DNA from: JAVBWI01 sp036677445
Lineage (GTDB): Bacteria > Bacillota > Clostridia > Christensenellales > CAG-138
Direction: 5' to 3'
DNA length: 64,000 nucleotides
Assembly (NCBI GenBank): GCA_036677445.1
Contig: JAVBWI010000017.1
Span: 124,001-188,000, forward strand
Of this stretch, positions 1 through 8,910 are shown piece by piece (positions within the stretch are counted from its first letter, which is position 1; each line of letters opens with the position of its first letter). The position numbers and the translations under genes were made by a program. The notes under the pieces were generated by a model. The model had not been told where the DNA came from. It saw only the letters and a list, made by a program, of their open reading frames with translations, and searched no databases.

Positions 1-20
1 GGAACTTTTCCGATATTCCC

Positions 21-53
21 ATGCCGCCTGCGACTGTGCAGGCGGCATTTTTT
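21..53 (+). terminator. Rho-independent terminator of a gene left of the window
   Basis: Perfect 11-base arms (21-31 and 38-48) enclose a 6-base loop and are followed by a run of six T. It faces right, so it ends transcription of a gene that lies before the window. Confidence 0.8.
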
Positions 54-69
54 GCTTTATACTTTATAG

Positions 70-75
70 TATAAT
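70..75 (+). promoter_or_regulatory. -10 box (TATAAT) for the first lipoprotein gene
   Basis: A perfect TATAAT lies 44 bases before the ATG at 120. I see no good -35 box at the right distance, because the preceding terminator T-run fills that space. Confidence 0.4.
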
Positions 76-119
76 AGAGTTCAGATGGTCTTCAGGTACT
101 CCAACATGTGAGGTGCGCA

Positions 120-629
120 ATGAAAAAGTGTCTTCCGGTTTTGCTGGTAATTATCATGCTAATTCTTTTGAGTGGCTGCTTAGGCGGTCAAACCTATTCC
201 GATGTCCCGTCTATGGAGAAGAAAATCGCAAAAGAGCTGGATGCGGAACAGGTTTCTGCTTTTGATGTGCAGGATATTGGCGTTTACCGTTTTGTTGGCT
301 ATACGTTTGATTCCCAATACAGCTTTGCGGTTTTTAAACAAAATGACAAGGGCGATTATACCTTCGATTATGTAAAGAAGCCGGAGAATTTGGTCCCAAG
401 AGCCGAGAATATCGGCGTCGGGTACCACTCCATCTATTGGATTGCTGTAAGCAGCAATGAAAGTCTTGATACAATTAAGTTTGAGATCGATGCCCAATCC
501 GATTTCAATGATAAAATAATCACGCTGGAAATAACAGAGAACCCGAGTATCAGCGTAATTGAACTGCCGGATGAGAATTATCAAGGGGAGTACAATTTTT
601 ACGACGGGCAAGGGAATTTGATAAAGTAA
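120..629 (+). CDS. Small lipoprotein of unknown function
   Basis: The 169-residue protein starts with a Lys-Lys n-region, a hydrophobic core and the lipobox LSGC near residue 20, so it should be exported and lipid-anchored on the outer face of the membrane. A GTG lies in frame at 108, but the ATG at 120 is preceded by GAGG at the right distance and gives a proper signal peptide. The mature part is acidic with beta-rich segments and matches no family I recognise. It stands alone and converges on the TetR gene. Confidence 0.75.
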   Translation: MKKCLPVLLVIIMLILLSGCLGGQTYSDVPSMEKKIAKELDAEQVSAFDVQDIGVYRFVGYTFDSQYSFAVFKQNDKGDYTFDYVKKPENLVPRAENIGVGYHSIYWIAVSSNESLDTIKFEIDAQSDFNDKIITLEITENPSISVIELPDENYQGEYNFYDGQGNLIK

Positions 630-664
630 TTCAACCGAACGGGTTACGCATATATGGCGCAATT

Positions 665-1309
665 TTATTCCTTGAGCATGCCTCCCACCAGGTCGCACAG
701 CGCGTCGATGAGCTTGTCGCCTTCCTGCTGCGGGTCGAGCCCCGTGTAGGCGATCAGCCGCTCGCGGTAATACTGCGACGCGAAGGAAAACTGGTAGGAA
801 AGCACGAGATTATCCAGCAAAAACGCGAGGCACCCCTCGCGCGTGCCTTCCTCCTCCCGCGTTTTGCGCATGGCGCGGCGGTAGGAGGCGATGGTGCGCC
901 CTTCAATGCGGCGGGCAAGCAGCGTGGTGGATTCCATGGGCATCAGCGCCGTCAGCCCGAGATACACCCGGTTATAATCCGGATAATTGAGCGCGAACGC
1001 ACGGGATTGCAGCAGCATCGCGCGAAAAAGCGTAAGCGCGCCCGGCGCGTCGCGCATGGTGTCGATAACGGGGGCCAATAGCGCCTGTGTGCCGTAATCC
1101 ACCAGCGCCAGAAACAGCGACTGTTTGGTGCCGAAATATTGAAAAAGGGACCCAACGCTCACGCCCGCGCGCCGTGCGATCACGTTGGTATTTGCGGCGT
1201 CATATCCGTGCTGCGCGAATTCCGCGGCGGCCGCATCAAACACCTTTTGCTGTTTTTCGGGCGGCAGCCGCAAAAACACCTTTGTTGCATGCTGCGAGGA
1301 ATACTCCAT
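665..1309 (-). CDS. TetR/AcrR family transcriptional regulator
   Basis: The 214-residue protein has a TetR HTH in residues 15-60 (VIARRAGVSVGSLFQYFGTK), followed by an alpha-helical ligand-binding region. AAGGAGGG lies just before the ATG. TetR proteins are usually repressors released by a small ligand. The gene has no adjacent transporter or enzyme on its strand, so its target is unknown; the neighbouring minus-strand gene at 1406-1942 is the nearest candidate. Confidence 0.88.
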   Translation of the reverse strand: MEYSSQHATKVFLRLPPEKQQKVFDAAAAEFAQHGYDAANTNVIARRAGVSVGSLFQYFGTKQSLFLALVDYGTQALLAPVIDTMRDAPGALTLFRAMLLQSRAFALNYPDYNRVYLGLTALMPMESTTLLARRIEGRTIASYRRAMRKTREEEGTREGCLAFLLDNLVLSYQFSFASQYYRERLIAYTGLDPQQEGDKLIDALCDLVGGMLKE

Positions 1310-1405
1310 ATGCCCTCCTTACTCTTTCGCCCAACGGGGAAGAGCGCCTGCAAAAACCGCGGAAGGATTTAAAAGGAACGAAAAAACCGCCAACACCGCC
1401 GCATG

Positions 1406-1942
1406 TCAGAACAGCGGGAACAGCGTCTGATTGAACCATGTATAGCCCAGCTCCCATTGCGGCAGCACGTCCAGCGTACCCAGCAGGCCGATCAATATCC
1501 AAATCAACGCCAGCGCCGTTATACCCAGCACGATTCCCGAGACCGTACCGGTCTTTTTTTTCTCCTCTTCCGGCTGCTCCGGCGTATTCTGTATGCGTGC
1601 AAGGGCGCGCGCCTCGATCTCGGCCGCTTCTCCTTCGGTATAGCGGCGCGGCTTTGCGCCCGGCTGCGCGGGCAGCGCGCCCTGCGTGAGCCTGCGCAGG
1701 CGTATCTGCTTGGCCGTTAGCGCGTCCAGCCACCCGTACAGATCCCCGAGATACGGCCCTTTGCTGCGGATGGTTTGATACATCTCGCGGAACACCGCCT
1801 TTACGATCTGCACAGCCTCGTCCGGGCTGCGGGTCGCTTCGAGCGCGATGCGAAAAACCGTTTTATTGTAGCGCGTGTACAGCGTTGCAAACGCTTCCTT
1901 GTCGCCCTGCTGTATGCGCCGCATCAGCGTGGAAAGATCCAT
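1406..1942 (-). CDS. Sigma-70 region-2-like protein with a C-terminal membrane anchor
   Basis: The start at 1942 is preceded by GGAGGTGG; a longer reading frame upstream lacks a site. Residues 1-80 resemble region 2 of ECF sigma factors (GDKEAFATLYTRYNKTVF and the following helices). There is no region 4; residues about 85-140 are a charged linker and about 140-163 form one membrane helix. A sigma factor without region 4 is unlikely to recognise promoters alone, so this may be a membrane-tethered regulator or decoy. That role is inference. Confidence 0.65.
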   Translation of the reverse strand: MDLSTLMRRIQQGDKEAFATLYTRYNKTVFRIALEATRSPDEAVQIVKAVFREMYQTIRSKGPYLGDLYGWLDALTAKQIRLRRLTQGALPAQPGAKPRRYTEGEAAEIEARALARIQNTPEQPEEEKKKTGTVSGIVLGITALALIWILIGLLGTLDVLPQWELGYTWFNQTLFPLF

Positions 1943-2178
1943 GCGCCACCTCCCCCTGTCGTTATGTATCATTTTACCACGCATATTGTCGTCACGCAAA
2001 GGGAGAAACGCGCCGTACCCGTATATACACAAGTTCTTTCCCAATCGGTAATGAGGAAGTCGGAAAACATCCCAAACGCATCGCACGCAAACGCCGGGTC
2101 ATCAATACGCAGGGCGCTTCATACGCTTTAAGGTAATGTTTGCGATATGGCAAACACAACACCTGGAGGAGTGACCGG

Positions 2179-3150
2179 ATGGTACACATCAACTGGAAAC
2201 GGCTGTTCGGCGTGGCGGCGCTGCTCGTGCTTGTCATACTGCTCTTACGCGGCTGCATTTATGCGTGCAGCCGCAAAGACGAGGCGAATAAGGACCGGCA
2301 GGAAGTCTCCCGGGGGAAAACGATCTCCCTCTACCTGCATGAGACGGGTCAGCGAACGACGCTGCCGCTGGAGGAATACCTCGTAGGCGTAGTGGCGGCG
2401 GAAATGCCCGCCTCTTTTCATGTGGAGGCATTGAAAGCGCAGGCCGTCGCCGCGCGTACCTACACGCTGAGCCGTTTAAAGGGCGGCTGCACAAGCGAGT
2501 GCGATTTGTGTTCGGACAGCGGCTGCTGCCAGGCATATAATACCGACGCCGCCTGCAAAGAAAAATGGGGCGCGAACTATACGCAGAATATTAAAAAAAT
2601 TCGCGACGCCGTGGAGGAGACCCAAGGCGAGGCGCTTTATTATGACGGCGAGCTGATCGAGGCGCTTTACCACGCCGCATCCGGCGGCCAAACGGAGGAC
2701 AGCGAGAACGTATTCGCTTCCGCCCGCCCGTACCTGCGCGGGGTGGAAAGTGAAAACGAGGTCGGCTCCTCGCACATCACCGACGAGGAACGACTCACAA
2801 GGAAGGCATTCGTAAAGGCGGTCAACGCCGCATGGCCCAAGGCGAAGCTCAAGGCCGGATCTCTTCCGGATCAGGTGAAAATAACGGAGCGCTTTGACAG
2901 CGGGCGCGTCAAGGCAATAAAGCTGGGCGGCGTTACCGTCACAGGACGGGAGCTTCGCAGCGCGCTGGAGCTAAGAAGCGCCTGGTTTACCATAGAGTTC
3001 ACTTCGGACGAGGTCGTCATCAATACCCGCGGCTACGGCCACGGCGTGGGCATGAGCCAGGCGGGCGCCAACGGCATGGCGCAGGAGGGCGCCACCTACC
3101 GCGAAATATTGGCACACTATTATACGGGTACGACCATCCATACCGCCTGA
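2179..3150 (+). CDS. spoIID: Stage II sporulation protein D, engulfment lytic transglycosylase
   Basis: The 323-residue protein has a membrane anchor at about 9-30 and the SpoIID domain after it. The catalytic glutamate is E75 in VVAAEMPASF, and the C-terminal signature GYGHGVGMSQAGANGMAQEG is intact. SpoIID cleaves glycan strands by lytic transglycosylation at the engulfing membrane in the mother cell, with SpoIIM and SpoIIP; neither partner is here. The ATG at 2179 has GGAGGA at good spacing; an in-frame TTG at 2140 does not. A CATACGCT at 2120 weakly resembles a mother-cell sigma-E -10 box. A second SpoIID-fold enzyme, sleC, lies 4.5 kb away. Confidence 0.93.
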   Translation: MVHINWKRLFGVAALLVLVILLLRGCIYACSRKDEANKDRQEVSRGKTISLYLHETGQRTTLPLEEYLVGVVAAEMPASFHVEALKAQAVAARTYTLSRLKGGCTSECDLCSDSGCCQAYNTDAACKEKWGANYTQNIKKIRDAVEETQGEALYYDGELIEALYHAASGGQTEDSENVFASARPYLRGVESENEVGSSHITDEERLTRKAFVKAVNAAWPKAKLKAGSLPDQVKITERFDSGRVKAIKLGGVTVTGRELRSALELRSAWFTIEFTSDEVVINTRGYGHGVGMSQAGANGMAQEGATYREILAHYYTGTTIHTA

Positions 3151-3203
3151 TGCAGATTTGTCGGCTGACATAGTTATGGTATCGCCGCCTGCGGCGGTCA
3201 AGC

Positions 3204-3241
3204 CGCTGACAAAGTCCTACGGACTTTGTCAGCGAGTTTTC
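3204..3241 (+). terminator. Terminator hairpin after spoIID
   Basis: Arms CGCTGACAAAGTCC and GGACTTTGTCAGCG pair perfectly around TAC and are followed by TTTT. It lies 54 bases after the spoIID stop. Confidence 0.65.
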
Positions 3242-3250
3242 TGTGGGTTG

Positions 3251-3579
3251 AAATGCCGCTCATTGGCGGCATTTCCCCGCCGATTTGACGCACATGTCGT
3301 CAAATCGGATTAAATGTGGGGGATTACGATCCCCCACACCCCCAAGGAATAGGTTCCGCCAACAAAAAAGGCGGAGAGTGCCTCCTGCCTCAGCCTGGAA
3401 TCCTTTAGGGGCTTCGGGGGCCGCTGCCCCCGGAGGCTTCTTTCGCGAGCGGCGACATGTGCGGCGCGAGCGGAAAGCCTTGCGGTGCAAGGCTTTCCTT
3501 TCAGAAACCGCCGACCGCACCGAAGGTGCAGGCGGTTCCTGTGGACCTCGCAAAAGTGGCGTACGCCACTTTTGCGACA
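3251..3579 (+). repeat. Composite hairpin repeat, family I copy A
   Basis: This gene-free stretch is a chain of inverted repeats: 3251-3273, 3280-3305, 3315-3337, 3474-3499 (GAAAGCCTTGC arms) and a perfect one at 3549-3577 (CGCAAAAGTGGCG arms). The part from about 3405 is shared in order with copies at 11528, 27001 and 57579. The last hairpin touches the stop of the minus-strand protease gene and probably ends its transcript. Confidence 0.8.
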
Positions 3580-5286
3580 TTATGTTTCCCGCATCAGGTT
3601 GAACGTCTGCAGCAGGTTCAATTGCCCGTACCCCCATTGCGCGTTGGGGTACACAATGGTCGGCGAGCGCGTGCAGCCCCGGATCAGGTACGCCCTAATC
3701 TGGTAGGTGCTGATTGCCGTATCGTTACCCTGTACAATACCCCATTGCAGCAGCAGCGCGCTTGCGCCCGTCGTAATCGCTGTCGCGACGCTGGTCCCTT
3801 CCATCGTACCGTAACCGCCCGGATACAGGCCGGATACGTTTACGCCCGGCGCTACAAGATCCGGCGACATCATGGGCAGCCGCGTCGGGCCCCAGGACGT
3901 CCTGACATACAGGGCGTTGTTGCTGCTGTTATACGCGCCTACGGTAATCACGCCGATGGTGGTCGCGGGAACGACTATGGTGTAATAGGGGGTAGGCGTC
4001 AGGAATTCCACCGTCGGCGATACAAAGCCGGTAAGCGGCAGCCACGCGTGGTAGGTGCCGTCCAATATGATATCGCCATGCACGATGATGGTCCAGATAC
4101 CCGGCGTCGCGTCCAGCAGCCGGACAACCGTAAGCTGCCCGCCGCTCCCTTCCACCGGAAAATAGTATTGCACCACCACCGTCGTGCGTTCCAGAACCAG
4201 CCTTGACGACAATTCCGTGCCCGTCCTTGCGGGCACCCGGCCCACCATTTCCCCCGTCGGCGAGCGCACAGCTACAGAAAACCGGTCGGGGGCGGTATTC
4301 CATAAAGAGACCAGAATATTGCCGGCGTTCTCGCCCACCCGGATATCCACGTTTTGGTCCTCGCCTTGGATATTCAGTTTACCCTGCGTATGATGCCTGG
4401 CCTGGCTCTCGTTTCCGGCCGCCGTACAAATGCATACGCCGCGCAGGTTGGATACGGCGCTTAAATATTCCTCAAACACGGAAAAGCCGTCATGGCTGCC
4501 GAAATTGGTACCCACGCCAATGCAAATGGCAACGGGTCGGTTCAGTTCCCGCGCCTTTTGCAGAATATACTCCACGCCCACCATCACGGCGCTGGATTCA
4601 TACGCGTTTTGCTGATCCTCCGGCACAAGGTAATATTCCCGGAAAAACGGCCGCGCGTCTTTGAGCTTGACTACAATCAGGTCCGCTTCCGGCGCCGCGC
4701 CGGTGTTTGTGCCTACCCTCCGCCCTGCGGCAAGGGAGGCCAAAAACGTCCCGTGCCCCACCGTATCCTGCTGCGGAACGATACTGTAAGGGTCCTCCGC
4801 CTGCAGCGCCTCGTTGATTTGCGCGTTCGTGTACTCGGTGCCTATAAAAAAACCCGGCGGCGTATTGCCCCTTGCCGATTGGTCGAACAAATACTGTATT
4901 TTGCTGGTGCCGTCCTCATATATAAACGCCTCCTGCGTATAATCGATGCCGGTATCCACTATGCCGACAAGCACGCCCCTGCCCCGCAGGTCAAGAAACG
5001 GCTGTTCCTGCACCTGCAGGATACCCGAAGCCTCCATTGCCGCCGTATCCAAAAGTCCGCATACCAGCGGTAAGGAGCCGATATAGCTTGTTCCGAGCAC
5101 ATCCTGTATGTTCCTGGCCTCGCCCCTGTTTGCATACAGTATGACATATCTTCCCCCCAGCACCTGCGACACTATGATCTGGGGGTTCGCATTCAGGAAA
5201 TCGGTCAGAAAGTCCGTGGTTCTTGCAACAAAATCCATCGTAGTGGGCGCGTCGATGAACTCTATCAACGTAGGGTCCATGATCAT
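3580..5286 (-). CDS. Csp-type subtilisin-like germination protease (second of pair)
   Basis: The 568-residue S8 peptidase has an N-terminal prodomain of about 100 residues. The triad is complete: D111 (GIVDTGIDYT), H178 (VGHGTF) and S499 (EGTSVA), with oxyanion N292. About 200 residues separate N292 from S499, far more than in plain subtilisins, which fits the jelly-roll insertion typical of clostridial Csp proteases. Csp enzymes activate pro-SleC during spore germination. The ATG overlaps the upstream csp stop (ATGA), so the two are translationally coupled. In Clostridioides difficile some Csp proteins have lost the triad; here it is intact. Which of CspA, CspB or CspC it matches cannot be told by eye. 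Confidence 0.88.
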   Translation of the reverse strand: MIMDPTLIEFIDAPTTMDFVARTTDFLTDFLNANPQIIVSQVLGGRYVILYANRGEARNIQDVLGTSYIGSLPLVCGLLDTAAMEASGILQVQEQPFLDLRGRGVLVGIVDTGIDYTQEAFIYEDGTSKIQYLFDQSARGNTPPGFFIGTEYTNAQINEALQAEDPYSIVPQQDTVGHGTFLASLAAGRRVGTNTGAAPEADLIVVKLKDARPFFREYYLVPEDQQNAYESSAVMVGVEYILQKARELNRPVAICIGVGTNFGSHDGFSVFEEYLSAVSNLRGVCICTAAGNESQARHHTQGKLNIQGEDQNVDIRVGENAGNILVSLWNTAPDRFSVAVRSPTGEMVGRVPARTGTELSSRLVLERTTVVVQYYFPVEGSGGQLTVVRLLDATPGIWTIIVHGDIILDGTYHAWLPLTGFVSPTVEFLTPTPYYTIVVPATTIGVITVGAYNSSNNALYVRTSWGPTRLPMMSPDLVAPGVNVSGLYPGGYGTMEGTSVATAITTGASALLLQWGIVQGNDTAISTYQIRAYLIRGCTRSPTIVYPNAQWGYGQLNLLQTFNLMRET

Positions 5287-7001
5287 GCGGGCCCCCCCCT
5301 TCTCATATATTCCACCAAAAGATTCATGGTATTGTTCAGGCACAGCGTGCCGTATCCCCACGATGGATTAGGGTATATCGCCGCCAGTTCCCGCCTCGCG
5401 CCCTTTTGTAAAAACGCCTTGATGCGCTGCCCATACAAAAACGGATCGTTTCCGCGGATGATCCCCCATTCCATCATCAACGCCGCGGAGCCGGTCACGA
5501 AGGGGGCCGCCATGCTCGTGCCGCTGAAGCTATCATAGCCGCCGCCCGAGCGGGTGGTCATGATCGCCACCGCGGGCGCCACGATATCCGGCTTAACATA
5601 TACATTGTTACGCGTATAACCGCGCCCCGAGAAATCCGCAATGTTGCCTATGAGCGAATTGTATCCTCCCACCGAAATCACGTTTTGCGACGTGGAGGGC
5701 AGTGTCAGAGTCACCTCCACGTTCGGGCTTAAAAAGGCGGTATCGTTGGAGGCCGTATCCACCGTGGGCAGCCAAACGTCAAACCGGCCGTCCACCACAT
5801 CCGTACCCCTCACCACAAACGTCCAAAATCCCTGCGGTATGGGGCGGTTCTGCCCCTGCATTAATACGAATATTTCCTGCGCCTCGCTGTAATGCGTAGG
5901 CTGTCCGAAAAATATGGATATTTCCACGTTGTCCAGCACAGTGCTCGTAACGTTTTGTATGGGCAGCAGCACGCCGGTAGACCTGCCGCTCGGCGCGATC
6001 AGTTCGTAAGTAAACGTATCCACAAAATTTTTCCAAAGCGGCATATGGATCTGCTGCATATTGCCGGAGGTGACAAATTCCACACTCACAGGCGACGACT
6101 GGGTAACAATGCCCGCAAAATGATGCCCGGCCGCGCCCTCGTTTCCTGTGGCGACGCAGATGACGCATTTCCATGTTTGCGCCATTTCGTCGATATATGT
6201 TTCAAACAGGGAGTTGCCGTCGTGTCCCCCGTTGCTTGTTCCGTAGCTTATATTGATGGAAACCGGCATATTCAGCTCTTCCGCCCGGTCCATGATGAAT
6301 TTGATGCCGCGCATGATCTCCGTTGAGCGCGTGAAGTTGATTACCCCGATGTTGCCCAGCTTGACAACGATCAGCGAAGACTGCGGCGCGGCCCCCACCT
6401 GCAGGCCGTTGCTGGCCCGGCCGTTGCCGGCCGCAATGCCCGAAACCGCCGTGCCATGGCCTACCTCATCCCTTGCGGGAACAACGCTGAACGGGTCAAT
6501 GCTGTTGAGCGCTTCATTCAATTGTTCGTTGCCGTACATCGTACCGTTGGTAAAGCCGGGGGGCGGATTGCCGGGTACGGACTGATCCCACAGGTATAAA
6601 ATGCGGCTTGTGCCGTCGGGATTTCGGAAATCCGGGTGCGTATAGTCTATGCCGGAATCGATGACGCCCACGACCACGCCGCCGCCCCGAAGCCCGTACC
6701 CATAGTCGCTCTGTACGAATGTGATGCAGGCCTGACTCAGACTCCTGCTCAGCACGAATGTCAGGTTCTTGGGCAGTTCCAGGTATTGTACCTCCGGGAG
6801 GCCGTACAATACGGGTATCTGGTTTAACGGCAGGGTAACGATAGCGTAGTTGTCGCTGAGTATGTCCACCCTGCCGCCAAGCGCGGCGGCGGCCCCCACA
6901 ATGTCGCCGCTGTACTTGACGATGACCTCCTGCGGCGCGGTTTGCTGTGCGGCGCCGGGCCCTGTAATTTCCGCAATATTTATAATTGCATCATCCTGCA
7001 T
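5283..7001 (-). CDS. Csp-type subtilisin-like germination protease (first of pair)
   Basis: The 572-residue S8 peptidase has a prodomain of about 100 residues and a complete triad: D115 (GVIDSGIDYT), H182 (VGHGTA) and S496 (SGTSMAAP), with N287 as oxyanion residue. The 200-residue stretch between N287 and S496 again holds a Csp-like jelly-roll insertion. A G-rich ribosome site overlaps the stop of the small gene upstream, 10 bases before this start. It should act in the spore with the next protease to process SleC, encoded divergently at 7626. Confidence 0.88.
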   Translation of the reverse strand: MQDDAIINIAEITGPGAAQQTAPQEVIVKYSGDIVGAAAALGGRVDILSDNYAIVTLPLNQIPVLYGLPEVQYLELPKNLTFVLSRSLSQACITFVQSDYGYGLRGGGVVVGVIDSGIDYTHPDFRNPDGTSRILYLWDQSVPGNPPPGFTNGTMYGNEQLNEALNSIDPFSVVPARDEVGHGTAVSGIAAGNGRASNGLQVGAAPQSSLIVVKLGNIGVINFTRSTEIMRGIKFIMDRAEELNMPVSINISYGTSNGGHDGNSLFETYIDEMAQTWKCVICVATGNEGAAGHHFAGIVTQSSPVSVEFVTSGNMQQIHMPLWKNFVDTFTYELIAPSGRSTGVLLPIQNVTSTVLDNVEISIFFGQPTHYSEAQEIFVLMQGQNRPIPQGFWTFVVRGTDVVDGRFDVWLPTVDTASNDTAFLSPNVEVTLTLPSTSQNVISVGGYNSLIGNIADFSGRGYTRNNVYVKPDIVAPAVAIMTTRSGGGYDSFSGTSMAAPFVTGSAALMMEWGIIRGNDPFLYGQRIKAFLQKGARRELAAIYPNPSWGYGTLCLNNTMNLLVEYMRRGGPA

Positions 7002-7011
7002 AGCTACCCCC

Positions 7012-7290
7012 CTAATACAGGCTGTCTATATATGGAACGGACAGCATCACCGGCACCCACTGCACCGCATCCCACGCAAAGCCATACAGAAGGTCTCCTT
7101 TGAGCATGAACGGATACGTCCAAAAGGATTCCCCGGTGGTCATCCAAATGTAAGTATAGTACTGCATATACTGTCCGATCAGATATGGACCGGAACCGCT
7201 TAGCGATTCACAATAGGCAGGCACGGCCGACGGCGGGGGGGACGGCGGTACTTGAAACGGCGGCCACCTGCCGGGAGAAATTTTGTACAT
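7012..7290 (-). CDS. Small aromatic-rich protein, first gene of the csp operon
   Basis: The 92-residue protein has a Pro-rich start (PPFQVPPSPPPSAVP) and an aromatic core with Tyr, Trp and Phe at short intervals (YYTYIWMTTGESFWTYPF). It has no signal peptide or clear membrane helix. AGAGGGGG precedes the ATG at 7290. The stop is 10 bases before the first protease start, so all three genes should be one sporulation operon. I do not know its function; similar short aromatic proteins occur in spore formers, from memory only. A role in protease folding or spore packaging is inference. Confidence 0.65.
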   Translation of the reverse strand: MYKISPGRWPPFQVPPSPPPSAVPAYCESLSGSGPYLIGQYMQYYTYIWMTTGESFWTYPFMLKGDLLYGFAWDAVQWVPVMLSVPYIDSLY

Positions 7291-7625
7291 GGAACCCCCT
7301 CTGCCTTTCGATTAATTTTGTAGAAAGCACGATTGCAGTATCCCTGTTTTTTTATTCTATGAAATTGTTTGGGCGTAATAACCAGCACAGGGGAAACTTT
7401 CATTCGCGCTGCGTAAAGGGAGGCTCCCGTGCGGCCTATGCCGGTACGGTTCGCGCTTTTACACGTGCGCAAAACCGAGCTGTGCATAAAAAACATCCAG
7501 TCTTTGGGTATTTTCGTTCATGCAGCGGCCATGCCTGCATACTATAGCAACAGGCAATGCCAATTGCACGCCTTTTCCCGCCTGGCGTCCGGCAAAGCAA
7601 GACAGCAGAATGAGGTGAACAGCAC
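7291..7625. promoter_or_regulatory. Divergent csp/sleC promoter region
   Basis: This 335-base region must hold promoters for both germination operons. On the plus strand CATACTAT (7538-7545) resembles the -10 box of sporulation sigma factors and lies about 80 bases before sleC. On the minus strand CATAGAAT (7361-7354) could serve the csp operon. Neither has a convincing -35 box. No gene is visible in it. Confidence 0.35.
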
Positions 7626-8882
7626 ATGGAAAGCCAGCCAACGCCGCTGCAAACGCGCACCGGGCGCCTGCAGGTCAACGTTTACGGATCGGATCAGGGG
7701 CAGCCCTTAAGCAACGCGACCGTACGCATTACGCCCCGCGATAACCCGACCACCATAGAGGAACTGACTTCCGATTCTTCAGGCCAGACGCCGGTCATCG
7801 ACCTGGACGCGCCGCCGCTGGAATTCTCCCTGACCCCCAGCTCGCCGGTGCAGCCCTATTCCGAATACGATATTTATGCCACGGTGCAGGGTTTTCAGCC
7901 CATTATTGTGCAGGGCACGCAGATATTGCCGGACGTCGTCGCGCTGCAAAATATCACAATGCAGCCGCTGCCGCCAAACCGCCAGCAGCCGCGGGATATT
8001 TACATTTACCCGCACACGCTGTGGGGCAGCTTTCCGCCCAAAATACCCGAGGAGGAAGTAAAACCCCTGCCCCCCGGCACGGGCCTCACGGTACTGCCGC
8101 AGCCGGTGGTACCGGAGTTTGTGGTCGTGCACCTGGGCGCTCCTTCAGACACCTCCGCATCCAACGTATGGATTCCCTTTCAGGACTATATCAAAAACGT
8201 AGCAAGCTGCGAAATCTATTCCACCTGGCCGGATGCCACCATGCGGGCAAATATACTGGCGATACTCTCGTTTACCATGAACCGGATCTATACCGAATGG
8301 TACCGCGGCAGGGGGTATGACTTTACCATCACCAATTCCACCGCTTACGACCAATCCTTCGTATACGGGCGCAATATTTACCAGAGCATTTCACGGATCG
8401 TAGATGAAATATTCACCACATTCGTCACCCGTCCGGGCATACGCCAGCCCCTGTTCACGCAATATTGCGACGGATCGGAAGTGCAGTGCCCGCGCTGGCT
8501 CTCCCAGTGGGGCTCCAAAACCCTGGGGGACGACGGGCTGGATGCGCTGAGCATCCTGCGGTACTACTATGGTTCCGATGTGTTCCTGCTGCAGGCGGAA
8601 CGCGTTTCCGGCGTGCCGATATCCTACCCGGGCCAGGCGCTGCGGGTCGGTTCCACCGGCCCCGCCGTGCGCACCATACAGGAGCAGCTCAACGCCATTT
8701 CGGATAATTACCCCGCGATTGCCAAGGTGCGGGTGGACGGCTATTTCGGCGATCAGACCCGCCGTTCCGTGGAAACCTTCCAGTCCGTATTCGGCCTGCC
8801 CGTCAACGGGGTGGTGGATTTCGCCACCTGGTATAAGATTTCCAACATCTATGTCGCCGTGGAGAGGCTGGCAGAACTTTAG
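7626..8882 (+). CDS. sleC: Spore cortex-lytic enzyme SleC, pre-pro form
   Basis: The 418-residue protein matches the remembered clostridial SleC layout along its length: an N-terminal pre-pro region (1-155), a SpoIID-fold catalytic domain, and a peptidoglycan-binding domain at about 325-410 (VRVDGYFGDQTRRSVETFQ). The putative catalytic Glu is E196 (VASCEIYSTWP), which lines up with E75 of spoIID. In Clostridium perfringens a Csp protease frees the mature enzyme just before a sequence like VLPQPVVPEF, here at residue 156. SleC is a lytic transglycosylase that opens the cortex in germination. GAGGTG lies 8 bases before the ATG. Its activators are encoded divergently. Confidence 0.95.
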   Translation: MESQPTPLQTRTGRLQVNVYGSDQGQPLSNATVRITPRDNPTTIEELTSDSSGQTPVIDLDAPPLEFSLTPSSPVQPYSEYDIYATVQGFQPIIVQGTQILPDVVALQNITMQPLPPNRQQPRDIYIYPHTLWGSFPPKIPEEEVKPLPPGTGLTVLPQPVVPEFVVVHLGAPSDTSASNVWIPFQDYIKNVASCEIYSTWPDATMRANILAILSFTMNRIYTEWYRGRGYDFTITNSTAYDQSFVYGRNIYQSISRIVDEIFTTFVTRPGIRQPLFTQYCDGSEVQCPRWLSQWGSKTLGDDGLDALSILRYYYGSDVFLLQAERVSGVPISYPGQALRVGSTGPAVRTIQEQLNAISDNYPAIAKVRVDGYFGDQTRRSVETFQSVFGLPVNGVVDFATWYKISNIYVAVERLAEL

Positions 8883-8883
8883 T

Positions 8884-8910
8884 CAAAAAAGTGCCTTCGG
8901 CGCTTTTTTG
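8884..8910 (+). terminator. Terminator of sleC
   Basis: The hairpin CAAAAAAGTGCC/GGCGCTTTTTTG with a TTC loop starts 2 bases after the sleC stop and ends in T6. Confidence 0.85.
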
